Below are positions 10,525-20,837 of a stretch of DNA of 23,734 bases, in pieces. Under the pieces are notes generated by a model. That model worked only from the letters and a program-made list of their open reading frames with translations, did no database searches and had not been told where the DNA came from. The translations under genes and the position numbers were made by a program. This stretch comes from Diatrype stigma (Eukaryota > Ascomycota > Sordariomycetes > Xylariales > Diatrypaceae): the NCBI GenBank assembly GCA_022225965.2, contig JAKJXP020000204.1, positions 1 through 23,734 on the forward strand, read 5' to 3'. The stretch's first letter is position 1. Each line of letters starts with the position of its first letter.

Positions 10525-11080
10525 ACTACTTACGAAGCGTACGCGCGGAAATGCCGCCCGAGGAGGCATTACCCGAAGAGGCATTGCCCGAGACGGTATT
10601 GCTCGAAGGGGTATTACTCGAAGGGGTATTGCTCGAAGAGGTATTGCTCGAGGGGGTACCAAAGGGGGCACCAGGAGAAGGGGCGAAATAACTCCCGGCT
10701 TATACTGCTTATAAAATTAAAAGCTCTTATAATAAAAAGAAATAAAAGAATAAAAGCTTTAATATTTAACATAATAAGAATAAAAACTATAATAATAAAG
10801 ATTATAATAACGGAAATTATAATAACGCTTTTCGTTATATTAGTTATAAATTTTATTATAATTATATTTATAAAATGGGCTATTATAAGCCCTTAACGTA
10901 GCCGAAAAGTAAAAGCTGCTATTACGCGCCATACGACGGGTATGCCGGACGGACATTTCGAGCTTAAGCCCGGTATAAACGTGCCCGAATGGGCTATAAG
11001 TGATTCTATTAATTTAACGGAGAATTAAAGCCGTTTTAAAGGCTGTAATAAAGTATTATAAGCGGTAATATTATACGAAT
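10525..11080. other. Low-RIP patch between elements A and B, no convincing gene
   Basis: Sequence right of the element A LTR has many CA and TG dinucleotides (for example 10890-11000), so it has escaped most RIP and is probably non-repetitive host DNA. It starts with the 15-bp minisatellite (10560-10658), then has an A-rich, ATAA-like low-complexity run (about 10700-10870), then a mixed block with no clear ORF. The open frame covering 10375-10896 begins in the LTR and is kept open by the minisatellite, so I do not call it a gene. Confidence 0.5.
10560..10658. repeat. 15-bp GC-rich minisatellite, about 6.6 units
   Basis: Units start at 10560, 10575, 10590, 10605, 10620, 10635 and 10650 (partial). 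The consensus is about GAAGRGGTATTGCTC, and a diverged unit precedes at 10545-10559. Because the unit is a multiple of three, frames on both strands stay open: on + it encodes Arg/Lys/Tyr/Cys pentapeptides, on - Pro/Leu/Arg/Ala/Ile pentapeptides. The units keep GCATTGCCC and TTGCTC, i.e. intact CA/TG sites, in contrast to the LTR beside them. Whether it was part of a gene is unknown. Confidence 0.8.
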
Positions 11081-13498
11081 TTATTAAAGTATAATATAAG
11101 GGTTATATTATATAAAAGAAATAAAACATAAGTATAATTTAATAATATATTACATTTAAAGCTTTAATATGTAACTAATAAAACCTAATAGTTATAAAGG
11201 CTATTAATGCGGGTTATTATAAATCTAGTAATAGAAATTATTACGGATTTAGTATTTCTTTAAAACTAATACCGTTATTTTAAAAGACTTTCGAATTTAT
11301 TAAGTTATAAGGCATAAGCGGGAAATATCGAGCATTAATATGGGTTATTTTAACGATATCTTTTATATTAATATAAATTTAATAACTTATAACGTTTATA
11401 TTTACGTATTTAATATCGCTATTATTTAACGATGTTATTAATTCGAATTTATTTAGCTGTTCGTATAATATAAATTACTTAAAGTCGTAAAAACTATTTT
11501 TACTAGTTTTCGAATCGTTTATAAATGTATTTCGAATAAATTATAATACCGTAACGTTTAAATCTGTTTTTATATTTAATATTTCCTTTAACGATATATT
11601 CGAAAACAAAGTAATTCCGGCTAATTGCTCGATATTTTATTCATTTTTGCCGGAATTCGGAATGAAATATGTAGCACCTATCGGAGCCATTCGGATAATA
11701 TTTATTGCAATTTAAATAATAAGAATAATACTTTAATTTCCTATATAAGAAACATAATGTATTTTGTCTTTATTAAGCTTTACGGGCAAATTAAAAGTTA
11801 TTTTATAAAATATTATTATTGTTATTTATAATTCTTATAACTTTACTCGATACGATTAAATATATAAGCTTAACATTAATAAATTAAAAAGTCGCTAATT
11901 AATAAATGGTCTTTTAAAATCCCTTTTATTTTAATTCGTTATAAAGAACCTTTTATTCGATTATGCGTTATTATTCGAAATATTAGCTTTTAGCCTTTAA
12001 TATTAAAGAAAGTAACTGAACGTTTTTAAATTGCTTTATTTCGAATTATTCTAATTATGTTATTCGTTATACGAATAAAACGTTAATGTTCTTTAGGATT
12101 ATGTTAGTTCTTAAGGTTATATTTACTTATTAAATGGTTAAAATGCATTTATTAAGTTCCGAAGATATTAATGTTAATTTATAAATAAGCGTAAAGATTT
12201 CGCATAAGTTCTTTACTTTTTTTCGATTGTAATTTGTACTTTTTAATTTTAACATGATTTGTTATATATAGGACGTTAATAAAATACGTACGTACGTGCG
12301 CTGTTTCTTTTAAAAGAAAACCGCCGAAGTTATATTTTTATTTTTCGATTTGGAAATATTGTTATAATCAAAATATTTAAAGCCGTAATATTCGGCATTA
12401 TCCAGAACGAATTCCTTTTAATTCCGAAAGCTTTTCTTATTCTTAAAAAAGAATATTTTTAAAAACGTAGTAATAAAATTATTATTTATCGTAAAACCTA
12501 ATAATAATTAAGAAAACAATAAAGTCTTCGTTAATAGCAACTAAAACAGAATTTAATTTAATAAAAACCGAAAATGCGGCGAAACCTTTGCTAAAAAAAC
12601 TTAAAATAGCAATCGACCCGGCAAAAAACCGAAGGGCGGCGACATTTTATTATAGCAAAATATTAAACAATAAAGGATTTATATTTCTTAAACCAGTTCT
12701 TTTAATTTTTAATATTACCTTTTTCCAATTAACCTTTTTACTTATTTTTCGGCGTTAATTATTATGCTGTAATAATTTATTTCGACGCGGTAAAAATATC
12801 GAATAGGCTTCGGCATTTACTTAAAAAGAAAAGGCTGGATTTCTTAGTTTTATATTAAACGGTTTTATTTATTCGTAAATAATAAAAGCGGCTTATAAGG
12901 ATTATCGCTAACAGCGTATTACTTCTTAAGTTGGTAAGCAAAACCTATAAATAAAGTACATTTTAACATAAATTAATTAATTTAATAAAGTATAAAAATA
13001 TTAAAGATAAAAATTTAATTAATACTACGTAATCGAGAATATTTTCCTTAATATAAGTCGTATATAACTAATACGATCTTATTATAAAATTTCTTATATT
13101 ACATAATACTCTAATTAATACGAATATTTATATTTAAATATATATAATGCCTAACTCTTAAGATATTAAAGTCGTTTAAACCTAACGAGAATATAATGTA
13201 TCGATTCGTATTATTATAAGAAATTCGTATATAAGATTAAATAATCGAATATTGAATTATTAATATTGTTTTTCGATTATAATCGACTTAAGAAACGATG
13301 GCTTCGTTTTTAAAAGTTATAAAAATATCCGTATTCGACGTAATAACTTCGCCTTTTAACGGAATATAATTGCTTATAATAAACTAAATTAATAAAGAAA
13401 AATTCGCATCGTTATAAATAAACGAAAACGTAATTATATAAAAGGAATAATAATATAAATATAAAGAAATTTGAAATAAGTAAAGTATTAAAAAAGCG
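11081..13498. other. AT-rich interval between elements A and B, nothing recognised
   Basis: These 2.4 kb contain no frame longer than about 70 codons and no domain I recognise on either strand. The base pattern is again TA-rich with stops in all frames, so it is likely old mutated repeat DNA plus AT-rich spacer. Small features seen: an alternating TACGTACGTACGTGCG run at about 12285-12300, and a perfect palindrome TTTCTTTTAAAAGAAA at 12304-12319. A short open frame at 11625-11831 has no motif and is probably chance. Confidence 0.4.
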
Positions 13499-13503
13499 AT
13501 TAC
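13499..13503. repeat. Element B left target-site duplication (ATTAC)
   Basis: ATTAC directly precedes the left LTR and is repeated directly after the right LTR at 20838-20842. Five base pairs is the duplication length usual for Ty3/Gypsy elements. The match proves the two LTRs belong to one insertion. Confidence 0.85.
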
Positions 13504-13727
13504 TGTTATGATATACATAGGCTGTATGTATATAAAGGTACTTAAAGGTTGTATGTATATTTCCAAAGAAGGGCTAACGCCCTTTAGCGGCTAGCCCTTC
13601 TGCTTATATACCTTCGAATCTTTCTTTCCTGTATTTATTTTTTCTTTTTTTTCTTTAATTTTAAATTCCATAATATTAATTGGGAATTTGTTCTATTAAT
13701 CCTTATAAAGCCCATTAGTTCGTAACA
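13504..13727 (+). repeat. Element B 5' LTR, 224 bp
   Basis: It starts TGTTATGATATACATAGG and ends GTTCGTAACA, matching 20612-20837 throughout. A stem AAGGGCTA/TAGCCCTT (13569-13576 with 13592-13599) is followed by a T-rich run, a layout that could serve in RNA 3'-end formation or packaging, although that is only a guess. The 3' copy has C-to-T and G-to-A changes relative to this one at many sites, so this is the less mutated LTR. The bases after 13727 do not show a clear tRNA-complementary primer site. Confidence 0.9.
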
Positions 13728-14699
13728 TAATCTAAAGCTCGTTTTATTGCTTAGGAAGGTATAAATATCCTACTAAATTGGAATAAAGAAAAAATACGAA
13801 GAATTAATTAATCGACTTAATCCTAAATTCCGAATACCGAAGATCCTTAATTCCTGCTACGGAATAGCCCGAATCCCCGAAAAAAAGGCCGCCTTTTAAG
13901 AGCGCGCCGAAAAAGAGATTTAATTTAATTTTAAAAGGCATACTGCTGTTGCTCCAAAAAAAAGATCCGATACCGAATTGCGACGCCGATTTAACGCTAT
14001 TTATTATATTCGTTATGGAGCTAATGCCGTATTTATAGAAACGATTAATATCGAAATTAATAAAAAAATGGAAACCGATTTTTATAAAGAATTTAAAAAG
14101 ATTTATTTTAAAAAGGAATTATTTAAGTTCCTTTTTTAAATAAAGCTAAATTATAACGAGAATTAGAAAAAAAAGATTACGTATTTGGTAAATTTATACG
14201 TAATTAATTCCGATAAACCTTTTGTTTTTCATCGATCCCTTTTCGTTAAAAGCAAGGAAACCTGGCTTAATATGAACGGTAATCTAATTTTTTTAGCCTT
14301 TTTGTATATATATAAAAATAGCTTTAAAAACTTATTTATGGAATTTAAAATTGCAATCTTTGTTTTATACGTAATATATTTATAACGTAACGAATTAATT
14401 AGCGCTATTAAAACAATTATCGGTAATATTAAGGGCTTTTTTAAATGGGTCCATTACTTTATTAAAAAACATAATAAAAAAGTAACTTAACGAAAGAAAA
14501 AAAAGCAATAAACGGGACTTAAAACGCCAACGGATAATTCGGATTTTCCGAATTCCTTTATTAAGGAAAATATGGCCGACTTTTTTGCGGTTTTGGAAAA
14601 TAAGCAATAAGAAATTAATAATTAATAAAATAAAATTAATTAATTTAAAAAACGACTTAAAGTTATTAATATAATTATTAACGTAATTACCGATAAATT

Positions 14700-15451
14700 C
14701 GGCAAAAACGGCAAAATCGTAGTTCTTAATTTTTTTAACGATCTTAATTAAACTAAAATGCTATTCGAAAATTAATACGAATTAATAAAGAACCGCTTAA
14801 AGGTAAATAATAATTATTTCGTTTCCGATCGTATTAAATGGGCTAAAATTAAATTTTACCTAAAGGGCAATGCTATATAAAACACTTTTTTTTTATTTTA
14901 ATAAGGAATATCCGGATTTTCTTTTTATTTTCGAAGCATTAATAATTTATTTTTAAAACGAATACCATAATCCGAATAGCCAAAAGAAAAATAAGATTAT
15001 TTTTATTAAGCTTTAAATAAATAAGTTAAAAAATTTCCAGATTTTTAAAAATAAATTCGTTCGATTAACCGGTTTTATTTGCTTAATTAAGATTTAATGA
15101 AAATATGAATTTAAAAAGCGTTTGGTTTGGCGTTTTTAAATTAATTTTATAATGGCCTGAATTAATAAGAATATTAATTTTAATTAATACGTCTTATTAG
15201 TTGCAAAAAACGCTAACGTATTCCTATAAGCCAATAATTCCCGTTTTTTGGCCAAAAAGAATTCATTTACTACTATAATTACGAAACGAAAAAGCAATAA
15301 ATTAAATACCAATAATATTAGCGGTAACAATTGCGCTTAAGGAAAAAACGGTATCCAACGTTTTTGCCTTTCGAAAAAAGAAATTAAAAAGCTTTTTCGA
15401 AAAAGTTGCTGCTTTAATTGCAAACAAACTGGGTACATTTTCCGAGATTGT
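14700..15451 (+). pseudogene. Element B gag remnant with CCHC zinc knuckle
   Basis: A retrotransposon gag domain can be followed on + from about 14700 to 15240: the region around YELIKNRLKVNNNYF, then IKWAKIKFYLKGNAI and YHNPNSQKEN, resembles the capsid-like gag of fungal gypsy elements. A nucleocapsid knuckle follows at 15410-15451, reading CFNCKQTGYIFRDC. The spacing is CX2CX4-X-X4C, with the zinc-binding His replaced by Tyr (TAC at 15434-15436), exactly a CAC-to-TAC RIP change. The N-terminal part between 13728 and 14700 contains open pieces (14185-14385) but no clear domain. Several stops interrupt the frame. Confidence 0.75.
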
Positions 15452-15591
15452 TCCTAAAAAAATGGAATTCCGGAAAATTATAAGGCTCGTATTGCCGTTT
15501 TCGTAAAAAGATTTTACCGCAAGCCCGCTTTTAAATGCAACCGAAACAAAGTTCTTAAAGAATAAGAATTCGAATCGGAAAATTAAATACT

Positions 15592-15900
15592 TTGGAAAAA
15601 TTAAATTCCCGTTTAAGGAAAGTATTTTTTAAGAAATTAGGCATTAAAGAAATACCTTTTAATTTTCTGCAATTAATATTAAAAGATAATCCTTTTTTAT
15701 TTATTAATTACGTAATTTTTAATGGGTTATTTTTAATTGCATATTTTTTTTTGATTAATATAGGAATTAACGGATATTTATTTATAAGCATACAATTTGT
15801 TAAACGAATATTAAAATATTTAAAACCAAAGTTATTCGTGGAATTCAATTTTTATTAAATCGGAGAATTCGATAAAAAAGTTATATAATTAATTAATGCT
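15592..15900 (+). pseudogene. Element B retropepsin remnant
   Basis: A stop-free piece of 88 codons (15592-15858) with the first Met chosen only by chance is an internal part of pol. Residues 56-61 read NIGING (15757-15774) in the setting FLINIGINGYLFIS, where gypsy proteases have the Asp-Thr/Ser-Gly-Ala active site. The catalytic Asp is Asn and the Ala is Ile, both explained by G-to-A and C-to-T changes. Downstream of the stop, EFDKKVI fits the flap/loop segment. It directly follows the gag knuckle, as expected. Confidence 0.65.
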
Positions 15901-16929
15901 ATATTAGTTTTAGGATTCCGTATAAAAAGAAAATCTTTAAATCGTATATTCTTTATAATTATTAATATAAAGTAAAACATTATTATCGGAAGAATTTGAT
16001 TTAAATTTTACAAAATCGATATATTTATTTTTAACCGAGCATTGCTTTTTCCGGATTTTTGGAAACCTAAATTTTCTTACGATATATTAATGGATTATTT
16101 AGGAAGCTTATTGCTTAATACGAATCGAAAATACGAAAAAAATATCGAACGGAAAAATAAGTTAATGCAGCGAAAAGAAAAACGACGTAATAATAAACGA
16201 CGGCGTTTTGTTTTATTCGTAAGGTTCGATTTTTTCGTTACGATATTACTTAACCGAATAAGCCGAGCCTTAAAAAGGAAAATTATAATGAAAAAAGTTC
16301 CTAATGATCTTAATAACCTTAAAGAACTTTTTAGGGCATATATAAATGTATTTATTTTTTTTATTAACGAAAAAAACGTATTTAATGATTACGAAAAATG
16401 AATCCTAAAATTTATTCAAAATCGAATTGGCAAATTAAAAACGCAGCAAAATAATTTCGATAAAATTAACGACATTAATTTCTTTATATTTAAAATTATC
16501 CTAAAGCCAAAACGGTTATTATTAAAAACGTTTCTTTATGTAATTATCTTTTAAATGAAACGATAATTTAATGCTTATATTTAAGAAAACGATTTATACG
16601 AAATTATAAACGATTTTTCAATTATTGACAAAAAAAATAATCCATATTTTAAACGTAACGTATAAGGGCCATATAAGTTTAAAAAAGATTGTTTTAGTTA
16701 ATACCGAATACGTCTTTTTAATTTCGCATTCGTTAATGCAATAATCTTTTTATATTTAGCCAAAATTATTACTATCCAAAATATATCCTTATATAAGATT
16801 AATCGTATTATTTCCGATAAAGAAATTACTTAATCGGTTTCTTTAATTCGAAATAAAAGAACTTTACAAAAAATATGCGTTCGAATTATACTAAAAAAAT
16901 ATCATAATTATTTGGACGTTTTTAATAAG
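15901..16929 (+). pseudogene. Element B PR-RT linker of pol, degraded
   Basis: This kilobase joins protease and RT. The longest open piece, 119 codons at 16042-16401, is rich in Lys/Arg/Asn (for example RKEKRRNNKRRR) and resembles the hydrophilic linker before RT in fungal chromoviruses, but has no catalytic motif. It has no start or stop context of its own and is best read as a surviving fragment of the polyprotein frame and not a separate gene. Confidence 0.5.
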
Positions 16930-17322
16930 ATAATATTAAACGAATTAACGCAAAAACGTTTAAACGTAAACCATTATATTAAACTTAATGGAAAACCTAA
17001 AGAATTAAAATATAGCCCGTTATATAAAATATTCATTAAAGAATTAAAAATTTGTTACAAGTATATTATAAAACATTTATAAAAAGGATTTATCGAAATT
17101 AGCTTTACGTTATAAGCCGTACCGATATTATTCGTATTTAAACCGAACGGAAGTTTACGTTTTTGCATTAATTATTATAAATTAAACGCAATAACGAAAA
17201 AAAACCAATACCTTTTGCCCTTAATAAATAAAATTCTCGTAAGAATTTTTAAAACAAAAATCTTTATTAAGATCGATATCCGATAAGCCTTTTATAAAAT
17301 CCGAATACGGGAAAAATATAAG

Positions 17323-17327
17323 ACTTT
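17323..17327. repeat. Left target duplication (ACTTT) of the solo LTR
   Basis: ACTTT lies directly before the TG end of the solo LTR and again at 17588-17592 directly after it. The RT protein frame supports these exact borders, because collapsing them rebuilds the RT motif. Confidence 0.85.
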
Positions 17328-17587
17328 TGTTATGGACGTCCCGGACTCCCTGCTTTTAGCTAGGAGTGCCGGCGGCGTCGATAACGTCGATTGTATATAA
17401 GGGCATAGCACCGTTATGCAGTGCTCAGTACTATTTATTACCAGTATAGGAGTAAAGTTATGAAGTAGTAAAAGTATGAATTGCTATGGAGTACTAGGGA
17501 TTTCAAGGACTTCTATATAGTCCTTGGCAGTATTAGGTAGGGGTACGTAGTATTGAGTAATCCTAGGGACTATTGTATTACGTAATA
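17328..17587 (-). repeat. Solo LTR of family A nested in element B
   Basis: This 260-bp segment starts TGTTATGGACG and ends TTACGTAATA, and its reverse complement aligns along its full length with the element A LTR at 10265-10524. It is flanked by ACTTT duplications and has no internal region, so it is a solo LTR, usually the product of recombination between two LTRs. It still has many CA and TG dinucleotides (GCAGTGCTCAG, GGCAGT), unlike element B on either side and unlike the other two family-A LTRs. On its reverse strand it includes the GCCCTTATATACAATCGACG block common to the family. Confidence 0.9.
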
Positions 17588-18199
17588 ACTTTATTACTTT
17601 CCATATTCGATATAAAACGTATAAATATAAGGTATTACCATTCGGATTTATTAATGATCCATTAATTTTTTAACGATTTATTAACGATATTTTATTCGAT
17701 TATTTAAATTAATTTTATAACGCATATATTAATAATATTCTTATTTTCTTTAAAAACAAAAAGGATTATATTTAATATATAAACAAGATATTAATACGTT
17801 TAAAGCAAATAAGGTTATAAGCCGATTTAAATAAATGCGAATTCCATGTTACGAAAACGAAATATTTCGGCTTTATAATTAGTATTAACGGGATTTCGAT
17901 AAATTCCGCGAAAATAAAAATAATTAAAAACTAAAAAATACTTATTAACCTTAAAAAATATAATCCTTTTTGGAATTTTATAACTTTTATCGTAAATTTA
18001 TACGTAAATTTAGGAAAATAATCCGGCCATTTTAAAAGCTTATTTATAAAGAAAAGCTGTTTTATATAATAAAGGAACGTATTATAACCTTCGTATGCCT
18101 AAAACGTTGCATAATTAAGGCATTAATATTGCGCCATTTCTTATACGATTACGAAACCCGCATTAAAACAAACGCGTTTAATAAGGTAATGGCTGGAGC

Positions 18200-18560
18200 T
18201 ATGTTTTAGCGAATCGCAAAAAATAACGATTAATTGCCCGTTACTTATTTTTTTAAAATAATGCAAAAAACGAAATATAATTATAATATATATAATAAAA
18301 AGATATTGGCGGTTATTTGCGTTTTATAATGCTAGCGTACGGAATTAATAGGCCTATAAACTTTTCGTTTCTTTATAATCGTAACGAACCATTATGTATT
18401 AAAATACTTTAATATTAAGTAATTATTTAATTTGCAATAAACGGAATAAACGGAATTATTATTATAATATAATTTCGTTATTATTTATTAACCGGATTTA
18501 GAAAATGTTTTAGCAAATGCCCTTATAAGGAAATCGAAAAACCTAAAAACGTAAAAAGCT
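18200..18560 (+). pseudogene. Element B RNase H remnant
   Basis: In the + frame ILAVICVL (about 18303) is followed by FIIVTNHYVLKYF, matching the conserved Thr-Asp-His-x-x-Leu segment with Asp changed to Asn (about 18384-18392). Then come FNLQ, a run of former Gln codons now TAA, and YNFVIIY through NVLANALIRKS, the usual end of this domain, where the last catalytic Asp is also Asn. Upstream the first catalytic Asp could not be placed. It follows RT as in all gypsy pol genes. Confidence 0.75.
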
Positions 18561-18959
18561 AAAAGAAATGCGTATTACATAATAACTTTATTCCAATTAA
18601 TACGTAGATAAAATGGCGTAATAACGGCTGTTATATTTGTTATATATTTTAACGCTTTTTCTTTAACGAACGAAAGGAAGGAATTAAGATTTATATTAAG
18701 ATTCGTATTAAATAAAGATATTAACCTTTTAGAATTATCGGAAATAACTTTAATAAATAAGGTATTTTAAGTTAACGCCATAAATAACTAATTATAATAT
18801 TATCGCAATAAAGCCAGAAATTCCGATACTTATATATATAATTACGGATATTTAGTAAATAAACGATTTATACTTTTTCGAAAATAACTTATTATATTAA
18901 ACGAAAATAATTTAAAAACGTTATTGCTTATAAAAGTATATTTCTGGCTTGCTATAGGA

Positions 18960-19700
18960 TATTTAAAATAATATAAAATACGATAATTAATAAGTCAAAA
19001 ATATTAATGGCCTAATTAAGCTTTTAATATAATCCGATTCGTAAAGAATTGCCTTTATAAAGTTACGAAACATCCGAAAAATAAGGCCCTAGGTTTGCTT
19101 AAACCTTTATTAATATTATTACGAATATAATAACATATCGTAATGGATTTTAAATTAATGCTTTTAAATAAAACAAAAAAGAATAATTTATTAATAATAA
19201 TTTATTAATTAAAAAAAGATTATAAATAATGCTATATATAAAGGCAGCTATTGCGAAAAACGCCGCAATAATGTATTATAAAGGCTTTTTTTAAATATAT
19301 AACGTTTCAAAATTAATTATTAGCAATAAAGATCCTTAATTTATTTCTGATTTTATAAACGAACTTTTTAAGATTATGGGATTTAAAATGAAATTGGCCT
19401 TAATAAGATATTTCCAAACCGCGGAATAAGCCGAAATTATATATAAATGAAATAATTAACGATTACGTCCCTTTATTAAGTATTATTAAGATAACTAAAT
19501 AATAACGATGCCCGTAATAAATGTAATATAAGCAGTTTTATTATATAAATTAATTGGAATAGTGCCGCATAAATTAAACCGAAGATTCGATATGCTTTTA
19601 TTCTTTAATTGGAAATATCGAATAACGGATTTTAAAGAAATAACGATACGGAAAAAGGCGAATTAACAAAATGCTTAAGCAATTGCCGACATTTTATACG
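18960..19700 (+). pseudogene. Element B integrase remnant
   Basis: The zinc-binding region reads YQWPN-like with KNCLYKVTKHPKNKALGLLKPL (Cys partly kept), then the core starts with QHIVMDFKLM. The first catalytic Asp (GAT 19146-19148) is intact. The second, in the segment before FISDFINELFKIMGFKMKL, is Asn (about 19325). The third-residue region around RYFQTAEQAEI keeps the usual motif where the catalytic Glu follows. The C-terminal part (RKAN, ADILYEYLKTARTAISK, up to about 19750) is very like chromoviral integrases. Several stops stand at Trp/Gln positions. Confidence 0.85.
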
Positions 19701-20054
19701 AATATTTAAAAACGGCACGAACGGCTATATCTAAAGTTTAAAAACGAATAATTACTTAAGCCAATAAATATAAACGAAAGCCCGATTTCGAATATAAAAC
19801 AACCGGATTAAAGAATTGCGTTTATATTATTTAAAAAACAGGTACGGAAACCGATCGATTTAATAATAAATTCGATTATTTCTTAATACGGAATTATTAC
19901 CCGATTATCGGAATAAAAGGATATTTATATATTTTTAATTTTCCGGATTTATGAAAAGGCTTTAAAGTATTTTATATTAACCAATTACGAAAATATTTTA
20001 ATAACTTATTATCGGAATAAGCTCCAGATAACCCTATAAGCAAAGAAATTAATC

Positions 20055-20250
20055 TTAACGAAAAGGAAAAATAAAAGGTTAAAAGAATTCTCGCTTTCCG
20101 GATATATTATAATAAATTACAATATTAAATGCAATAAAAGGATTAAGATTTAAATTTCGAATAATATAATGCTAAAGGGTTTAAAAATAATCCGCTGGCA
20201 TTAACGAAATATTATAAGGAATATCCCGATTAATCCGAATCCCCGTTATG
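20055..20250 (+). pseudogene. Element B C-terminal chromodomain remnant
   Basis: Downstream of the integrase the frame reads NEKEK, stop, KVKRILAFRIYYNKLQY, stop, MQ, stop, KD, stop, DLNFE, stop, YNAKGFKNNPLALTKYYKEYPD. This is the pattern of fungal chromoviral chromodomains, in which the stop positions are the cage and core Trp/Gln residues (TGG to TAA or TAG). The tail continues with SESPLCLNE and YKTAEFDKFE, typical of this lineage. It would direct the integrase to methylated histone chromatin. The minus-strand reading 20181-20423 is a shadow of this frame. Confidence 0.85.
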
Positions 20251-20572
20251 CTTAAACGAATAATACAAAACCGCGGAATTCGATAAATTCGAATAAGCGC
20301 ATAAGGATAATAATAAATCCGTAAAAGAAGTTTAATAATCGAGATACCAATTGCGGACGCATCGTAAAGAAAAGAAATAAGCAATCGGGTATATAAAAAG
20401 GGTTTTAGCAAAAAATTAAGCAAGACCGAATATATAAAATTACTTATTGCCTAGCCTTAAATAAAGGCCTAATAATATAGTGGTTAAGCGATAAATTCGA
20501 GGATATCCCTTTATTGCCTAAAAAGCATTCGGGTTTGAGCTCCGGCCGAATAATTGTTTTTTTTTTCATTAT

Positions 20573-20593
20573 AAAGTTTCGGAACGAAACTTT
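20573..20593. other. Perfect 9-bp hairpin just upstream of the element B purine tract
   Basis: AAAGTTTCG (20573-20581) and CGAAACTTT (20585-20593) are perfect reverse complements around the loop GAA. The hairpin ends 5 bp before the polypurine tract. It has survived RIP, as it contains no CA or TG. Role unknown; it might structure the element's RNA next to the plus-strand primer site. Confidence 0.6.
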
Positions 20594-20598
20594 TTCCC

Positions 20599-20611
20599 GA
20601 AGGGGGGATGA
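20599..20611 (+). other. Polypurine tract of element B
   Basis: GAAGGGGGGATGA lies directly against the TG start of the 3' LTR (20612). A purine run in this position is the RNase H-resistant primer for plus-strand DNA synthesis and fixes the orientation of the element as +. Confidence 0.85.
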
Positions 20612-20837
20612 TGTTATGATATATATAGGCTATATATATATAAAGGTATTTAAAGGTTATATGTACATTTCCAAAAAAAGGCTAGCGCCCTTTAGCGGCT
20701 AGCCCTTCTGCTTATATATCTTCGAATCTTTTTTTCCTGTATTTATTTTTCCTTTTTTCTTTCTTTAGCTTTAGATTTCATAATATTAATTGGAAATTTG
20801 TTTTATTAATCCTTATAAAGCCTATTAACCCGTAATA
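20612..20837 (+). repeat. Element B 3' LTR, 226 bp
   Basis: It starts TGTTATGATATATATAGG and ends CCCGTAATA, homologous over its whole length to 13504-13727. Most differences are C-to-T or G-to-A, and the terminal CA has become TA. It holds a GGCTAGC/GCTAGCC stem (20680-20686 with 20698-20704), the same hairpin as in the left LTR. ATTAC follows at 20838-20842. An open frame at 20514-20702 crosses into this LTR and is chance. Confidence 0.9.

Larger units (their letters stand above)
16930..18060 (+). pseudogene. Element B reverse transcriptase remnant, split by a solo LTR
   Basis: The RT starts near NHYIKLNGKPKELKYSPLYK (about 16970), runs through LFVFKPNGSLRFCINY and IFIKIDIR (first catalytic Asp kept), and is interrupted at 17328 by a family-A solo LTR. 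After the insert it resumes with YKVLPFGFINDP and AYINNILIF, where the Tyr-x-Asp-Asp site is Tyr-Ile-Asn-Asn (17725-17736). HVTKTKYFGF and the connection domain follow. Removing the LTR and one ACTTT copy rejoins the motif between REKYK and TFHIRY, apart from one missing base in the AAAAATATAAGAC stretch that shifts the frame. Confidence 0.88.
13504..20837 (+). mobile_element. Element B: structurally complete, RIP-degraded Ty3/Gypsy chromovirus
   Basis: Direct LTRs of 224 bp (13504-13727) and 226 bp (20612-20837) start TGTTATGAT and end CGTAACA/CGTAATA, are flanked by ATTAC duplications, and the right one is preceded by a G-rich polypurine tract. Between them, in + orientation and gypsy order, are gag with a CCHC knuckle, protease, RT, RNase H, integrase and a C-terminal chromodomain. 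The insertion is 7.33 kb, of which 265 bp are a nested solo LTR plus its duplicated target, leaving about 7.07 kb. Catalytic residues are lost by G-to-A or C-to-T changes in several domains and stops are frequent, so it cannot move on its own. Confidence 0.92.

Noticed and set aside
10489..10671. 60-codon minus-strand frame with Pro-Leu-Arg-Ala-Ile repeats
   Set aside because: It is the opposite-strand reading of the 15-bp minisatellite and runs into the LTR. The open frame follows from the unit length being divisible by three.
10375..10896. 173-codon open frame on the + strand
   Set aside because: It starts inside the element A 3' LTR, is held open by a 15-bp repeat, and ends in low-complexity Ile/Lys codons. 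No domain is recognisable.
12260..12300. TGTTATATATAGGACG, similar to the start of both LTR families
   Set aside because: There is no matching LTR body, end or target duplication downstream. In TA-rich DNA this short match is not enough.
13384..13566. 60-codon minus-strand frame
   Set aside because: It overlaps the element B 5' LTR border and is composed of low-complexity Tyr/Ile codons.
14395..14607. 70-codon minus-strand frame
   Set aside because: It lies antisense to the gag region of element B and has no recognisable domain.
17588..17600. Alternative solo LTR border with the second ACTTT at 17596-17600
   Set aside because: The LTR at 10265-10524 aligns only up to TATTACG, which fixes the end at 17587, and the RT frame is rebuilt better with the duplication at 17588-17592.
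20465..20515. tRNA-like A-box string TATAGTGGTTAAGCG
   Set aside because: It resembles a tRNA D-arm, but no B-box lies at the proper distance and no acceptor stem can be paired. It sits in the degraded 3' end of element B.
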